Shown here: in pieces, positions 1 through 10,294 of the stretch
Position numbering within the stretch: position 1 is the stretch's first letter
Layout of the letters: the number at the start of each line of letters is the position of its first letter
Assembly (NCBI GenBank): GCA_013396915.1
Contig: VWZL01002828.1
Location: forward strand, 1-64,000
Length of the DNA: 64,000 bases
From: Stercorarius parasiticus
Lineage: Eukaryota; Chordata; Aves; Charadriiformes; Stercorariidae
Direction of reading: 5' to 3'
Notes under the pieces: model-generated
The model's database searches: none
What the model was told of the DNA's origin: nothing
What the model saw: the letters and a program-made list of their open reading frames with translations, nothing else
Made by a program: the position numbers and the translations under genes

Positions 1-639
1 GACGTGGATAAACCCAGCTGCTCAGTGTCCTGGGCTGGAAAGGGGGAAGGTGGTAAAATAGTTCCCCAAATTTTGTGCCCTTACTTGGCCTCACCCCATC
101 CCTCGGAGAAAGCCCGTTTTCCCCAGCAGTTTGTGTGTGTTATGGCGAGGTCCCCCCTTGCCTCCCCAACAGGGTGGCAGCAGATCCCGCTGGCTCAGAA
201 AGGGGGATGGGGAACTCTGCAGCTGTGCCTGCTCCTGTCTTCATGAGGACAGAAATTTGGGGGGACTTACCCAGGGGTACCAAGGGATGCTCTGCTTGAA
301 CACCAGGCTGTGAAGGCTTTTTTTTAGCCCTGAGAATATAATAAACCCCCGTGATGTGCTCATTCCTCTCTGCTCTGTACAGACTGTCCCTGGAGAGATG
401 GGTCCTGGGTGTCCCTGCTGGCAGGGAATGGCAGAGCACAGGGACCAGGATGCCCTCTCCTGTCATGCCAGCAGCAGAAGTGAGTAAAGCAACCAGAATT
501 CCCCTGTGTGTTTCCAAGGGCTTTTCAGCGCCCTGGGCATGCGTGTGCATGTGCATAATTACTGTAATTACCTCCCTGCTGTCACACTGTCCATCTCCAC
601 TAATACTTTGTTCTGCATACCTGGTCCAGACCATCCCAG

Positions 640-1085
640 GGGTACTTGTGGAGTGGTACACCGCAGACCTGGAACACCTCTCTCATGAAGAAAGGCTGAG
701 GGATTTGGGTCTCTTCAGTCTGGAAAAAAGACGACTGAGGGGGGATCTTATCCATGCTTACAAATACTGAAAGGGTGGGTGTCAGGAGGATGGGGCCAGG
801 CTCTTTTCAGTGGTGCCCAGCGACAGGACAAGGGGTATCGGGCACTAACTTGACCATAAGAAGTTCCATCTCACCATGAGGAGGAACTTCTTTCCTTTGA
901 AGGTGGCAGAGCACTGGCACAGGCTGCCCAGAGAGGTGGGGGAGTCTCTGTCTCTGGAGAAATTCCAAACCTGCCTGGACGCGTTCCTGTGCCACCTGCT
1001 CTGGGTGGCCCTGCTCTGGCAGGGAGGATGGCCTAGATGATCTCCAGAGGTGCCTTCCAACCCCTACCATTCTGTGAGTCTGTGA
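640..1085 (+). mobile_element. CR1 LINE 3' fragment (sense)
   Basis: In the forward direction this stretch encodes the conserved tail of the CR1 reverse-transcriptase ORF, for example [20 protein letters not shown] near 678-735. It continues through the typical 3' end and finishes with degenerate octamers (ATTCTGTG at 1068-1075, then AGTCTGTG). Frameshifts interrupt the frame. It is a 5'-truncated, immobile copy, as is usual for bird CR1 elements. Confidence 0.93.
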
Positions 1086-3142
1086 CCTGAGGCAGATCAC
1101 AGAAAAGTGAGTTTTAATCCCAAGGTGCTGGGGCTTTGGAGGTGTTTCTAACCTAGACTCATGTGGTACCACTCGCTACATCTTCTCCTGCACCTCCAGA
1201 CCATCAGGGATAGCCAGAGCCACCACTGCTATAAGCAGCTGCAGCAAAGGCATCTGGCTCCATTTCCATGCCAGTAGCTCATCTACGCCAAAATACAACT
1301 TATTATTTTAGAAAGCTTCCCTGAACTGCCCTCCCAAAAAGCACTAACGCACTGGGAAGCTGCCACAGTGTCCCTCTAACTGCGAGTCACTTGGATGCCT
1401 GCTGGGAAACGCAGAAAAGCAGGAGCAAATAAAGAACGAAATATTTGCCTTCAGGGATTTCCTATGTTTTTTCGCTGACTGCTGGCAAGCACCTTTGCAT
1501 GTGCAAAGCTTTGTGCATCTGGAGAGGAGTCTGGTGGGAGGGAGGGCTGTAAGACGCGCGAGGCTTGTTGCCCATTTGCCTCAGCAGCTGCATCCCACTG
1601 GGCCTGGGAGAGCAAAATCTGAATTTTGATCTGAAGTTTGATTTCACAGACCCCAGTGCCCCTGTGAGCGCATCGCTCTCGGCTGCCACTCGCAGAGCTG
1701 TACCGGAGTGTGGCTGGCACAGCCGGTCCCAGACCTTGATGGGGACAAACCCAAGAGCCAGGCACTGGGGCAGAAGCGGTGGGAAATCTTGAGGCAGGGG
1801 AAGCCCAAGAAGGCTGATGTCCCCTCATGGGTGCTGCAGTTGGGTGACAGCCCAGGCTGCCACGCTCCTGACAGTGCCCCAGCACTGGGGCGGTGAGTCC
1901 TGTCCCTCCACGAACCAACATATTTTGTTCAAGTGCCTGGATCCTCCACAAAGCTCAGCAGACTTTTCCTATGGCTGCCTACCCTTCTCGTTACCAATGT
2001 GCGTCCTATTTCCACTTCTAGTTTCAAGTCCCAGCTAACGGCCCATCTCGTGCCTCTGCAGCTTTGAATGCAGGCTCTGAGCAGGTGTCTCTGTCGGATG
2101 GAGCTGTTTTATTTACCACCCTCTGGTCTGCAGACCTTGGATGGGTTTTGCTCCCCCTTCCTTGGTTATTCAAACAACTTAAAGAGCTGAGAGCAAGTTT
2201 GGGATCGCTTACCCCGGGGAGATACCTGGATGGGTACTATGTCCTGCATTGATATTTCGGCTAGTGTTTCCACTTTCTTCATGTTTAGGACCTTGCTGCA
2301 CTGGTGTTTGTGGCCATTTCACGCTCTCCCAGTTTGCATGGGGAGCCTGCCGCCCGCCACCAGTGTGGGTGGCTGCACCTGTGGCCAATGGCACGACAGC
2401 CTCCATGACCAGTGACCGCAAAACCAGCTCTATCTTTTTTTTTTTTTTGGGAAGGTGCCCTGGGTGCAAAGTCCTGCTGAAACCACGCTGTCTGTCAGCC
2501 GCTTCGACTCCCTTTTGGTAGGCAGCCAAGAAGGAAGTGAAAACATCCCGCAGCTGAAGCCACCCCCTGACACACACACAGAGCCCTCTTTGCAGGGGAC
2601 ATGTCTGGTCTGCTCTGGTCTCGTCCTACCCCACTCCATCTCTGCTTTAGGGGATCATCACCTGGACCTTCCAGCTCGCTCCGCACGGCAGCTGGTGACT
2701 CCAACCACTCCTCCCGTTGCAAACTTGGGTTGTGCAACTGCCCTGGGAGTGGGGTGGCCGTGCTGGGTTTCGGGGCGGGGATGGGAAGCTGCCTGTCCTC
2801 CCCTGCCTCTGCCAAAGCTCTGAGTCTCGCCTATAAATGCAGAGCAGTAGGGACTCTCCCGACAGGGAGACGGAGCACGGGCGGCCAAGGCTGGAATGTA
2901 AGTGTTTCCGGGGGAGGCTACGAAGCCTTTCCATCCCTCCCCTGCCCCACGCAAGCACCCCATGGCTTGAGAATACTTGCAGGGACAACGTGGAAACTGG
3001 GGCAGAAGCAGGCACAGGGTAGCTGAGACAGTGTCTCCTGGATGTTATTTCTGGCTTCTCTGCAAAAGGGTAGGGAATTAAATAGTATACGTAGCTGGGA
3101 GATGTTTGTGATATAAGTTAACTCCCACCATGCAAAAAAAAC

Positions 3143-3168
3143 CCAAACCAAACCAAACCAAACCAAAA
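3143..3168. repeat. CAAAC-type microsatellite
   Basis: About five tandem AAACC units preceded by an A8 run. It is a short simple repeat with no sign of function. Confidence 0.8.
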
Positions 3169-4364
3169 ACCACTCACCCAAAACAGTGAAACAATGAGCA
3201 GCTTATGCTGGCGCATTCTTCCTTTAAAAAGAAAAAAGTCCAATTTTCATTCCAGCCTTGGAAAGCAGGGTATTCATTAGGTGCTGCCTTCCTACTGAAA
3301 GTTGAAATTATTCATGGGGAATTTGGTGTTTTATAGAAAAAACTGTGCCCGACCCCATTTTTCTACTGAAGACTCCTTTTTTTCCTGGTGAATACACCAT
3401 CCCCTGCATCTGGTGGAAGCTGAAAGCACTTCTTGGGATAGAGGGGCAGGTGCCACTCAGCTGTGGTGCCATCCTGCTATGCCGGGTGAATAACTCGGGC
3501 AGGGTGCTCCCCACCGGCGCTGGGGTGAAACCAGGGGCTGCAACAGCCCCCCGGGGCACCCATGTGATGGCCCCTGCTCCAGCAATGTCCAGCCCAACCA
3601 ACAGCATGTAGCTGCCATCCCTTATTTCATCACCCAGCAGTATCTAGAAGGGTTTGGGTCTTCACAGGGATGGATATTTACCCGGGGGCTGCAATGTTTT
3701 GAGCCCTGGGGTCGAGCCGTTTGCAGCCCTGCAATTCTGTCTGTTCAGCCTAGATCTCCCCGGCGGGGCGGCTTTGGCAGACAGACACAAAAGCATCCCT
3801 AAAGCCGAGGTGTGCTATACCTGCAGCCCCTCCATCGGCGTCGGTGGCCATGTCATCTTCCCCAGGGACGGGGGACGGGACCCAGTCAGCGAGGCAGAGG
3901 CTGAATAGTCCCAGTGCGTGTTTTGCTTTCCTTTCGAAGAATGCCAGGGGCAGATCTCCAAAGACAAAATACAACTATTTGCAAGACTGATAAGGAGGGA
4001 TAGTTTAAACACAGCTTGTAAATAAAAACTGGCAGCAATGTGTGGCTTAACTCCCTGCATTCAAAGCGAGTTTCCAGGGCAACTGCAGGGTTTTTGAAAG
4101 CAGCCTGGGCGAGCACACTGTGAAAGTGGATGGATTTAATTTAATTAAAAAAAGAAATAGAGAAAATTAATATTTACAGTAATTTAATCTAACTTGCAAA
4201 TTAAGAGCCTGGAATGCTGGTAAAGGGAAGGCAAGGTTTGGGGGTGGCGTACAGAGAAATCTCCTATAGAGGGTGTGCCGGCCGCTGCTCCCTGAGACTG
4301 TGGTGACTGTCCGTGGGGTTTTTCCCAGGTTAAGCCTTGTTCACAACCCGGGTCCCCGGCGGAG

Positions 4365-4499
4365 ATGGCAGGGATGAGAGTGGCGCTGGTGGGCGTGGGT
4401 GTCAGTGGGCTGACGGCCACCAAGTGCTGCCTGGATGAAGGGCTGAAGCCCACCTGCTTTGAGCAGAGCTGGGACATCGGGAGGCTCTGGCACTACACG
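4365..4499 (+). pseudogene. FMO1: FMO1 pseudogene coding exon 2
   Basis: Encodes 45 codons from the ATG at 4365, with the Rossmann motif GVGVSG for FAD. The acceptor is the AG at 4328-4329 and the donor is GTGAGC at 4500. The start is chosen because it aligns with the start of the intact neighbour plus one codon. The segment that is normally ERSxDIGGxW reads [10 protein letters not shown], so three conserved positions are changed. Confidence 0.88.
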
Positions 4500-4711
4500 G
4501 TGAGCTGGCGATACCCCTCTCCCCTTCCCATGGGAGCTGCGGCTTTGCAGGATGGGGAGTGGGTCGAACTGGTGGGTTGGGGAAGGGATGCGAGATCTTG
4601 CTGGGTGCTGAGCTCTCCCAGATGCACTCCCCGAGACCAGGGAAAGGGGAGCGGGGCGGGGGGGACAGTCCCCACCCCGGGGTGCAGGGCTGATGTACCC
4701 TGTGATGCCAG

Positions 4712-4900
4712 GAGCATGTCGAGGCTGGCCAGCCAAGCCTCTACCCCTTGGACATCAGCAACACCTCAAAGGAGATGTTGGCGTTCTCTGACTTCCCCTA
4801 CCCTGAGGATTTCCCGGTGTTCCTGCCCAGTGCTCAGCTTCTGGATTACCTCCGGTGCTATGCCTAGTGCTTCTGCCTCTGGGAGCACATCAGGTTTGGG
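4712..4900 (+). pseudogene. FMO1: FMO1 pseudogene exon 3 (TAG at 4865)
   Basis: Exactly 63 codons, the same length as exon 3 of the intact FMO4-like gene. It keeps the NTSKEM and [11 protein letters not shown] stretches. The in-frame TAG at 4865-4867 replaces a residue that is Arg in the neighbour (YAR versus YA-stop). It is codon 97 and the first truncating lesion. The donor GTGAGT at 4901 is good. Confidence 0.9.
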
Positions 4901-4984
4901 GTGAGTGATGAGTGTCCCAACGCTGCCCCACTCCCTGTGCGTGCCGGGCACCGCCGGTGACTCCACTTGGCTCCCATGTTTCAG

Positions 4985-5147
4985 ACCACTGTTGTCAGTG
5001 TCCGGAAACGCCCCAACTTTGCCACCATGGGCCAGTGGGATGTGGTTACAGAGGCAGATGGGAAGCAGACATCACACATCTTCGATGCCGTTATGGTTTG
5101 CAGCGGCAATTTCTCTGAGCCGTCCCTCCCCCTGCACTGTTTTCCTG
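4985..5147 (+). pseudogene. FMO1: FMO1 pseudogene exon 4
   Basis: 163 nt with no stop. It encodes the KRPNF, GQWDVVTE and FDAVMVCSG stretches typical of FMO exon 4 and ends in phase 1 within the FPG glycine. The acceptor is TTTCAG. The donor GTGCGG at 5148 is weak from position +3 onward. Intron 3 before it is only 84 bases long. Confidence 0.88.
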
Positions 5148-5858
5148 GTGCGGTACAAGGCTGCCTGCGGTTACCTGCTTCCAGGGACTGGGGGGAGAAG
5201 AAGCATTAGTGGTTCCTTGGGGAAAATACTTCCTTCCTTTTCTTGCTTCTGATTTTCAAACCTCCTGGTGTGAACAGCAATAGTTCCTCCTGCTTCAGCA
5301 GCCTTGTTTTTGCGGAGCAAACTTCCCAGGTAGTATGGTTTAGCCTCAGAGAAACTGCCCACACAGTATGTGGGATGAGACAAGGTCCTCTCACTGAAGC
5401 TCCATCATCTTTGACAGGGATGTATTCATTACAGCTGTGATGAGTCTCCCCAGTTCTCAGCATAGAGAGGGTTGCATTGTCATCAGCGTTATCAAGGGCT
5501 TCTGAAGCTGCTTGTAGGACAGGAGGTCTGCAGGCTTTTCTGAACCTCTGCATCCCCTTCTTGTAGAGGCTGAATCCTCAGACTGTACCAGCGCAGCTCC
5601 TGCATGTAACTGCCATCCAAGTCCCGCCCAGCACATGTGTCCCTGCTCACTGCCGTGCAAGCATGTCTGAGACCCCATTTTGGAGAGGAAACACCAAATC
5701 TGTGTGCGTGGGATGGAGGGCTGGACCTCCCCAAGTCCCTAGCAGCCACTGATTGCACTTCCTTGCTCTTGCTATCCGGATTGGTTCTATGCCAGTTCTC
5801 CCAAAAAAAACCTGCAAATGCTCAAGTAATTAAAAGCTTTGTTTCTTTTTCCCCCAAG

Positions 5859-6001
5859 GCATTGAGAAGTTTCAAGGCCAGTACTTCCACAGCCGGCAGT
5901 ACAAGCATCCCAATGTGTTTCAGGGGAAGCATGTCCTTGTGGTCGGCACGGGCAATTCGGGAGTGGACATCGCGGTGGAGGCCAGCCATGTAGCCACGAA
6001 G
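5859..6001 (+). pseudogene. FMO1: FMO1 pseudogene exon 5
   Basis: 143 nt. It carries the FMO hallmark [11 protein letters not shown] and the NADPH-binding GTGNSG. Acceptor CCCCCAAG, donor GTACCA. This exon has no lesion, so the core family motif is still legible. Confidence 0.9.
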
Positions 6002-6091
6002 GTACCACCACCCAGCCACCCCAGGGGTGCTGAGAGGGTGATGCTGGGGGCAATAGCTTGGTTTGCCATTACTATAGGTAGAGCAAGCTGG

Positions 6092-6345
6092 GATCATAGA
6101 ATCATAGAATGTGTTGGGTTGGGAGGGACCTTTAAAGGTCATCTAGTCCAACCCCCCCGCAGTAAGCAGGGACATCTTTAACTAGATCAGGTTGCTCAGA
6201 GCGTCATCAAGCCTCGCCTTGAATGTCTCCAGGGATGGGGCCTCCACCACCTCTCTGGGCAACCTGTGCCAGTGTCTCACTACCCTCATTGTAAAGAACT
6301 TCTTCCTAATGTCTCATCTAAACCTGCCCTGCTCCAGTGATCACC
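6092..6345 (-). mobile_element. CR1 LINE 3' fragment in FMO1 pseudogene intron 5
   Basis: On the minus strand the element ends with two ATTCTATG octamers, seen on the plus strand as two copies of atcatagaat around 6092-6110. These are followed by the standard CR1 3' region. It lies antisense to the host gene, entirely within the intron between exons 5 and 6. It is a short 5'-truncated copy. Confidence 0.95.
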
Positions 6346-6585
6346 CTGCGTTGGGTACAAACAGTGTTTCTGAACACATATTTCTTGGTCAAAAACCTAC
6401 CCTGAAAGAAAGCTAGTTGTTCTCTTCTCTCCTCTTCCACCTCCATCTCCAGCTGCCAGATCTTAAAGGTACTGCTGCCGCTTTTTCATTGCGTAGATGT
6501 CTGCACCATGCACCTCTGGGGTTACTGTATAAAGGCAAAGCAGCAAATTCATCGCCCGACTCGTTGATTCCCTGCTCTCTCCCAG

Positions 6586-6785
6586 GTGATGGTTTGCACC
6601 GGCTGAGGCGGCTGGGTGCTCGGCCCTGTGTTTGATCACAGTTACCCATGGGACGTGGTTTTCAGCACTCACCTTACAACCGTGATCAGAAACAGCCTCC
6701 CTAGACCCCTTTCACAGGGGTTAACTAACTACAGGGTGAACCAGTGGTTCAAGCATGAAAACTATGGCCTCCAACCAGAGAAGGG
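6586..6785 (+). pseudogene. FMO1: FMO1 pseudogene exon 6 (TGA at 6604)
   Basis: 200 nt, the same length as exon 6 of the intact neighbour. Its seventh codon (217) is TGA. The surrounding residues, normally a Ser/Thr-Arg-x-Gly-x-Trp run, are also eroded. Downstream FKHENYGL is well kept. Acceptor CTCTCCCAG. The proposed donor GTACTC at 6786 is weak, but it is the site that keeps phase with exon 7. Confidence 0.85.
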
Positions 6786-7288
6786 GTACTCCTTGGTGGC
6801 TCCCATCCTGTGCAGTGTCACAGGGCTTGTGCTGCAGGCAGGGAGGAGATCTTCAGCAACCAACACCAATCAATGCAGCAAACTGCACCCAGAATGGGGT
6901 CATCTCTAGCGGGGAGTTTGTAGCCCAGTCGGAGAAGATAAGCTGTAGCCCCCTCAGGTGGTGTGAGATGGAGCATGCCGGAAAAGCCCAGAAAGGACCA
7001 GAGGATTTTTCCTCACGAGGCTTCCTGGGAAAAGAGGAGGAGGGAGGCTTAAAGCATGGATCAGCTCTGAAAAGAGATGTTTTAAAGAGTAATTGAGCGA
7101 ATGGAGGAAGAAGGCAGGAGATGCCCACGAGTCACATGGGCTGTGGGACAGCGATATGTCAGGTAGGGCTGTTTGGAGCAAATGACACCAGGAGGTCATG
7201 GGGCTGGAGATCCTGAGGAGGAAGAGCAGGGGCACCAGCTGGGCTTGTTCATGGTCTCCAATGCTCAGAGTCCCTCGACTCTCCACAG

Positions 7289-7644
7289 CTGCCTGGTGCA
7301 CGAGCCCGTGCTGAACAATGACCTTCCAAGCTACATCCTGACAGGGAGGATCACCATAAAGCCAGGCGTGAAGGAGTTCAAGGACAACTCGGTTGTCTTC
7401 CACAATTGCCCTGAGGAGGAACCCATCGATATCATCGTCTTCTGCATGGGCTACAACGTCTCCTTCCCGTTCCTAGAAGAAGCAGTTGTCAAAGTGGAAA
7501 ACAAGCACGTGTCCCTCTACAAATAGGTGTTCCCAACCCACCTGCAGAGGCCCGCCCTGGCCGTCCTTGGGCTGATCAAGCCATTCGGAGCCATCATGCC
7601 TATGACGGAGATGCAAGCACGCTGGGTGACCCATGTCTTCAAAG
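7289..7644 (+). pseudogene. FMO1: FMO1 pseudogene exon 7 (TAG at 7524)
   Basis: 356 nt, one codon longer than the FMO4 exon. The extra residue lies around EEEPIDIIVF, a feature I associate with FMO1. FATGY is altered to FCMGY. TAG 7524-7526 (codon 356) follows SLYK, where the family normally has an aromatic or small residue. The frame then resumes as [20 protein letters not shown]. The donor is GTAGGA at 7645. Confidence 0.9.
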
Positions 7645-8671
7645 GTAGGAGAGCTAACATGAGCTCTCCCATGTACCAGAACACAGTTCAAACTGGGCAC
7701 GTCTTATCCTCTCCGTGCCCCAGGAGGGATTTCAGTTCTTGGGGACCCCGAAGCTCACTTCAAAGTGGACAAGTGAGCATTTCTAGGGCTCAGACTTCCC
7801 AAGTTATTTCACTTCAGCTGAGCTACAGCAACATGAGCGCATGATTGGTCCAAGCTACATGCAAGTTCATGACATCTACCTTAGATCACTTTTCTTTTTT
7901 TCCCCTGTTAAGCTGATGCTTTTAAGCTAATGCTTTGTACCCCGCCTGCTGCAAGCTAAGACTTACTGTGACTCAGCTGATGTGTGCTCCTGCACTTGAG
8001 CCTCCAAACGACCATGTTGAACTGGTTTGTTCAAGACAGTATTTTCTCTCTCAAATATTTTAGAAGTCAGAGCACAGAGATGGATATGTAAACCTGGATG
8101 CACAGATAAAAGTCATCTTTAAGATACTGTGGTGGATCCATCCTGGCAGAATTCACTGCTCTTTAAGGGACAGGGTGGTTTGTCCACCATGACTACCAGA
8201 GGACAAGAGTCCTGTTGTCCCACGAGAGAAATTATCTGTAACTATTGGGGTGAGGAAAGAAATCTATTTGGGTTTTTTGTTGTTGGTTTGGGTTTATTTT
8301 TGTTTTTTTTAATAAAAACTGGGCTGGTGTGGAGTGCTGCATCAAGGCTTTCCCACAGAGTTGGGGGAACTCCGGGGTTTCCCTTTGGGATGATCCTCTC
8401 TGGGGCTTGCACAGCCCATCTCACCCCACATCATCTGCCTGTGCCCTGACAGCACAAATCTGTAAGAGCAGGAAAAAGTGCAAGTGAATTTGTACTGCAG
8501 TGGAAGGCTGGTCTCTGGCAGAATTGCCACTGCCAAGCTAAATCCAAGCAATGAGGCTTTCCTGCCGTCCCGGGGAAGGGCTTCCCGCATTTTGCATCAC
8601 TGAATGAGTTCTCAAGTGTGTCCCCACCCCCAGGAATTAAGCTCTGCAGCATGCTTTCTTCTCTCTTCTAG

Positions 8672-8744
8672 GCTTATGCTGGTTGCCTCCTCAGTCTGTC
8701 ATGGAGAAGGAAGTCAATAATAAGAAGAAAAACCAAGTGTGATG
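8672..8744 (+). pseudogene. FMO1: FMO1 pseudogene exon 8 (TGA at 8740)
   Basis: 73 nt. Encodes a short segment with the LPPQSVM core typical of FMO1 exon 8. The penultimate codon is TGA (8740-8742, codon 419). Acceptor TTCTAG, donor GTAAGC, both good. Intron 7 before it is 1,027 bases and intron 8 after it 1,207 bases; I see no repeats in either. Confidence 0.83.
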
Positions 8745-9951
8745 GTAAGCCGTTCCCCAGAGCCCCAAAGTTTTTTTTCAGTGGATCGAAAAGCCCCTGG
8801 AATTCAGGGCTGGGGCGGGGTCAGCAGCACATGGGCTCATAATCTGTGGCTGCTCTCTGCATGTACAGCAGAGGCGGGGGCGGGGGGGTTGCCCAGATCC
8901 AGCCACCCCTTTATTCGCGTGCACTGAGCCAATGTCACCTTTGATTTGACGCTGATGTTTTGCCTGTTGATGACAGGAACAAATTAATTCAGGGTAGTCG
9001 AGACTAAAGCTTGCTTGGGAGCTGGGGTAGTGTGCCAGTGTCCCCAGGGACTTGAGAGATAAAATGGCAGAGAAATTAATGGTAATAAATGCAAAGTAAT
9101 TCAGCGGTGGGGGGAGCGGGGCGGGGAGACAACCCGAGGTGTACGTACAAATTGTCTCACCTCTCAGCACAGGGATCCCAATCACTGTGAATCAGTGTCT
9201 CAGCACATCGGCACATAGTTCATGGGCAGGCAAACGGTCGAATTAGAGGCTAAGAATTATTAGGAAATGAATGAGATAAAACAAGGAAACTGGGCGATAT
9301 ATTAATCCCTGGTTCCCCTAGATAGCTATAGCAGAAAAGGTATAAAAGAGGGAAGTGCAGAATTGTGCAGAAAAATTGCGGTGCAATACAAAGCTAAACA
9401 CCCATGGCTTTTTTCAGCCCACTGAAGGTGGGACGTGAAGCCGTGAATTCTGCAGATAAAGCAAACTGGGAGCAATTTTCCAATTTGCCAGGCATTTTTG
9501 CAATATTTGGTGGAAATGAATGTGAGGGAAACTAAAGGGTGCTGCCTTTCTCACGCTGCACATGACTTTTCTGCAGAGAGCAAAGGGAAAAATATTTTTT
9601 AAAAAAAAAACCACCAGTGGTTTGACAAAGTCTTTTAGAAAAGCCCCGCTAAGGTGGAGGGGGGGTGGGGGAAGATGCAACTTGTGGGTGATGAAGTGAA
9701 AGACCGGCAGATGAATGTAAGAGGTGTGTACCAGAGCCAGCATTGCTTTACACGTGCCATGTCACAGGCAGGATTTGGGCCAAGACAGACCCAGGTTCCC
9801 ACTGCACGTACGCCCAGTCCTCTCCTAAGAGGAATCCAATTGCACTTGGACGCAGTCATAATCCAGATGCAGAGTATCTGACCTCCAGTTCGCCTCATCC
9901 CTGTTGACACCCGTCCTCCCCCGACCTCTTTTTCTTCTCCAATTCGTTAAG

Positions 9952-10294
9952 GTTTGGTCTGTCCTTTGACGAAGTCCTCAAAACTGATTGCCTGGTCTAC
10001 ATGGACAAGCTCGTCTCCTTCATCGGCGCCAAGCCCAGCCTGCTGGGGCTGCTCTGCAGAGCCCCCCAGCTGGCCCTCAGCATTTTCTTCGGCCCCTGCA
10101 CCCCCTACCAGTACCGGCTGGGAGGTTCTGGGCGCTGGGAGGGGACCCGCCAGGCCATCCTCAACGAGTGGGACCGGACCCTGAAACCCACGAGAAAGCG
10201 AGTCCCCGCCGGCTCCTCCAGCCCCTGCCCTTCTCTCCTGACTGTGATGGGCTTCCTCCTGCTCCTGGCTGCTGCGGTTTTTGGTTTCCAGTAG
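9952..10294 (+). pseudogene. FMO1: FMO1 pseudogene exon 9 (C-terminus)
   Basis: Final coding exon with 114 codons including the natural TAG at 10292-10294. It contains [18 protein letters not shown] and WDRTLKP, then a hydrophobic C-terminal tail (VMGFLLLLAAAVFGF) of the kind that inserts in the ER membrane. No internal stop. Its good preservation suggests a recent loss. Confidence 0.88.

Larger units (their letters stand above)
1..4329. other. Flank upstream of the FMO1-like locus
   Basis: I see no coding exon here on either strand. None of the FMO-family signatures (GxGxxG, FxGxxxHxxxY, FATGY, FGPC) occurs, so no third FMO copy overlaps this stretch. It contains a CR1 fragment and a CAAAC microsatellite, both listed separately. 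An AATAAA at 340-345 could be a poly(A) signal of a gene to the left, but nothing supports this. The AT-rich stretch 4130-4195 holds a TATTTAC (4171-4177), a FOXA-type core, about 150 bases before the first FMO coding exon. A non-coding FMO exon 1 may lie here but cannot be placed. Confidence 0.6.
4330..10294 (+). pseudogene. FMO1: FMO1-like flavin monooxygenase pseudogene (four in-frame stops)
   Basis: All eight coding exons of a vertebrate FMO gene are present, in order and in phase. Exons are 4365-4499, 4712-4900, 4985-5147, 5859-6001, 6586-6785, 7289-7644, 8672-8744 and 9952-10294. The conceptual product would be 533 residues, close to the usual FMO1 length. Intact features are the FAD motif GVGVSG (codons 10-15), the FMO signature F167-x-G-x3-H-x3-Y177 and the NADPH motif GTGNSG (192-197). 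FMO1 identity is inferred from the sequence around EEEPIDIIVF, the GLIKPFG stretch, the exon 8 SVM motif and the position next to FMO4 and PRRC2C. Stops occur at codon 97 (TAG 4865), codon 217 (TGA 6604), codon 356 (TAG 7524) and codon 419 (TGA 8740). There is no frameshift. The conserved DIGG-W region reads DIGRLW and FATGY reads FCMGY, which fits relaxed constraint. A functional FMO would be an ER membrane monooxygenase using FAD and NADPH to oxidise soft nucleophiles; this copy probably cannot. Assembly error is the alternative, but four independent stops make it unlikely. Confidence 0.85.

Noticed and set aside
140..661. 173-residue minus-strand frame at the left edge
   Set aside because: No motif, and it partly overlaps the flank of a CR1 copy. 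No splice or promoter context supports it.
4865..8742. Programmed readthrough, selenocysteine or A-to-I editing rescuing the FMO1 relic (stops are TAG, TGA, TAG, TGA; none is TAA)
   Set aside because: The family does not have Trp or Sec at these positions, no SECIS-like structure was evident, and other conserved residues are also damaged. Simple loss is the better explanation.
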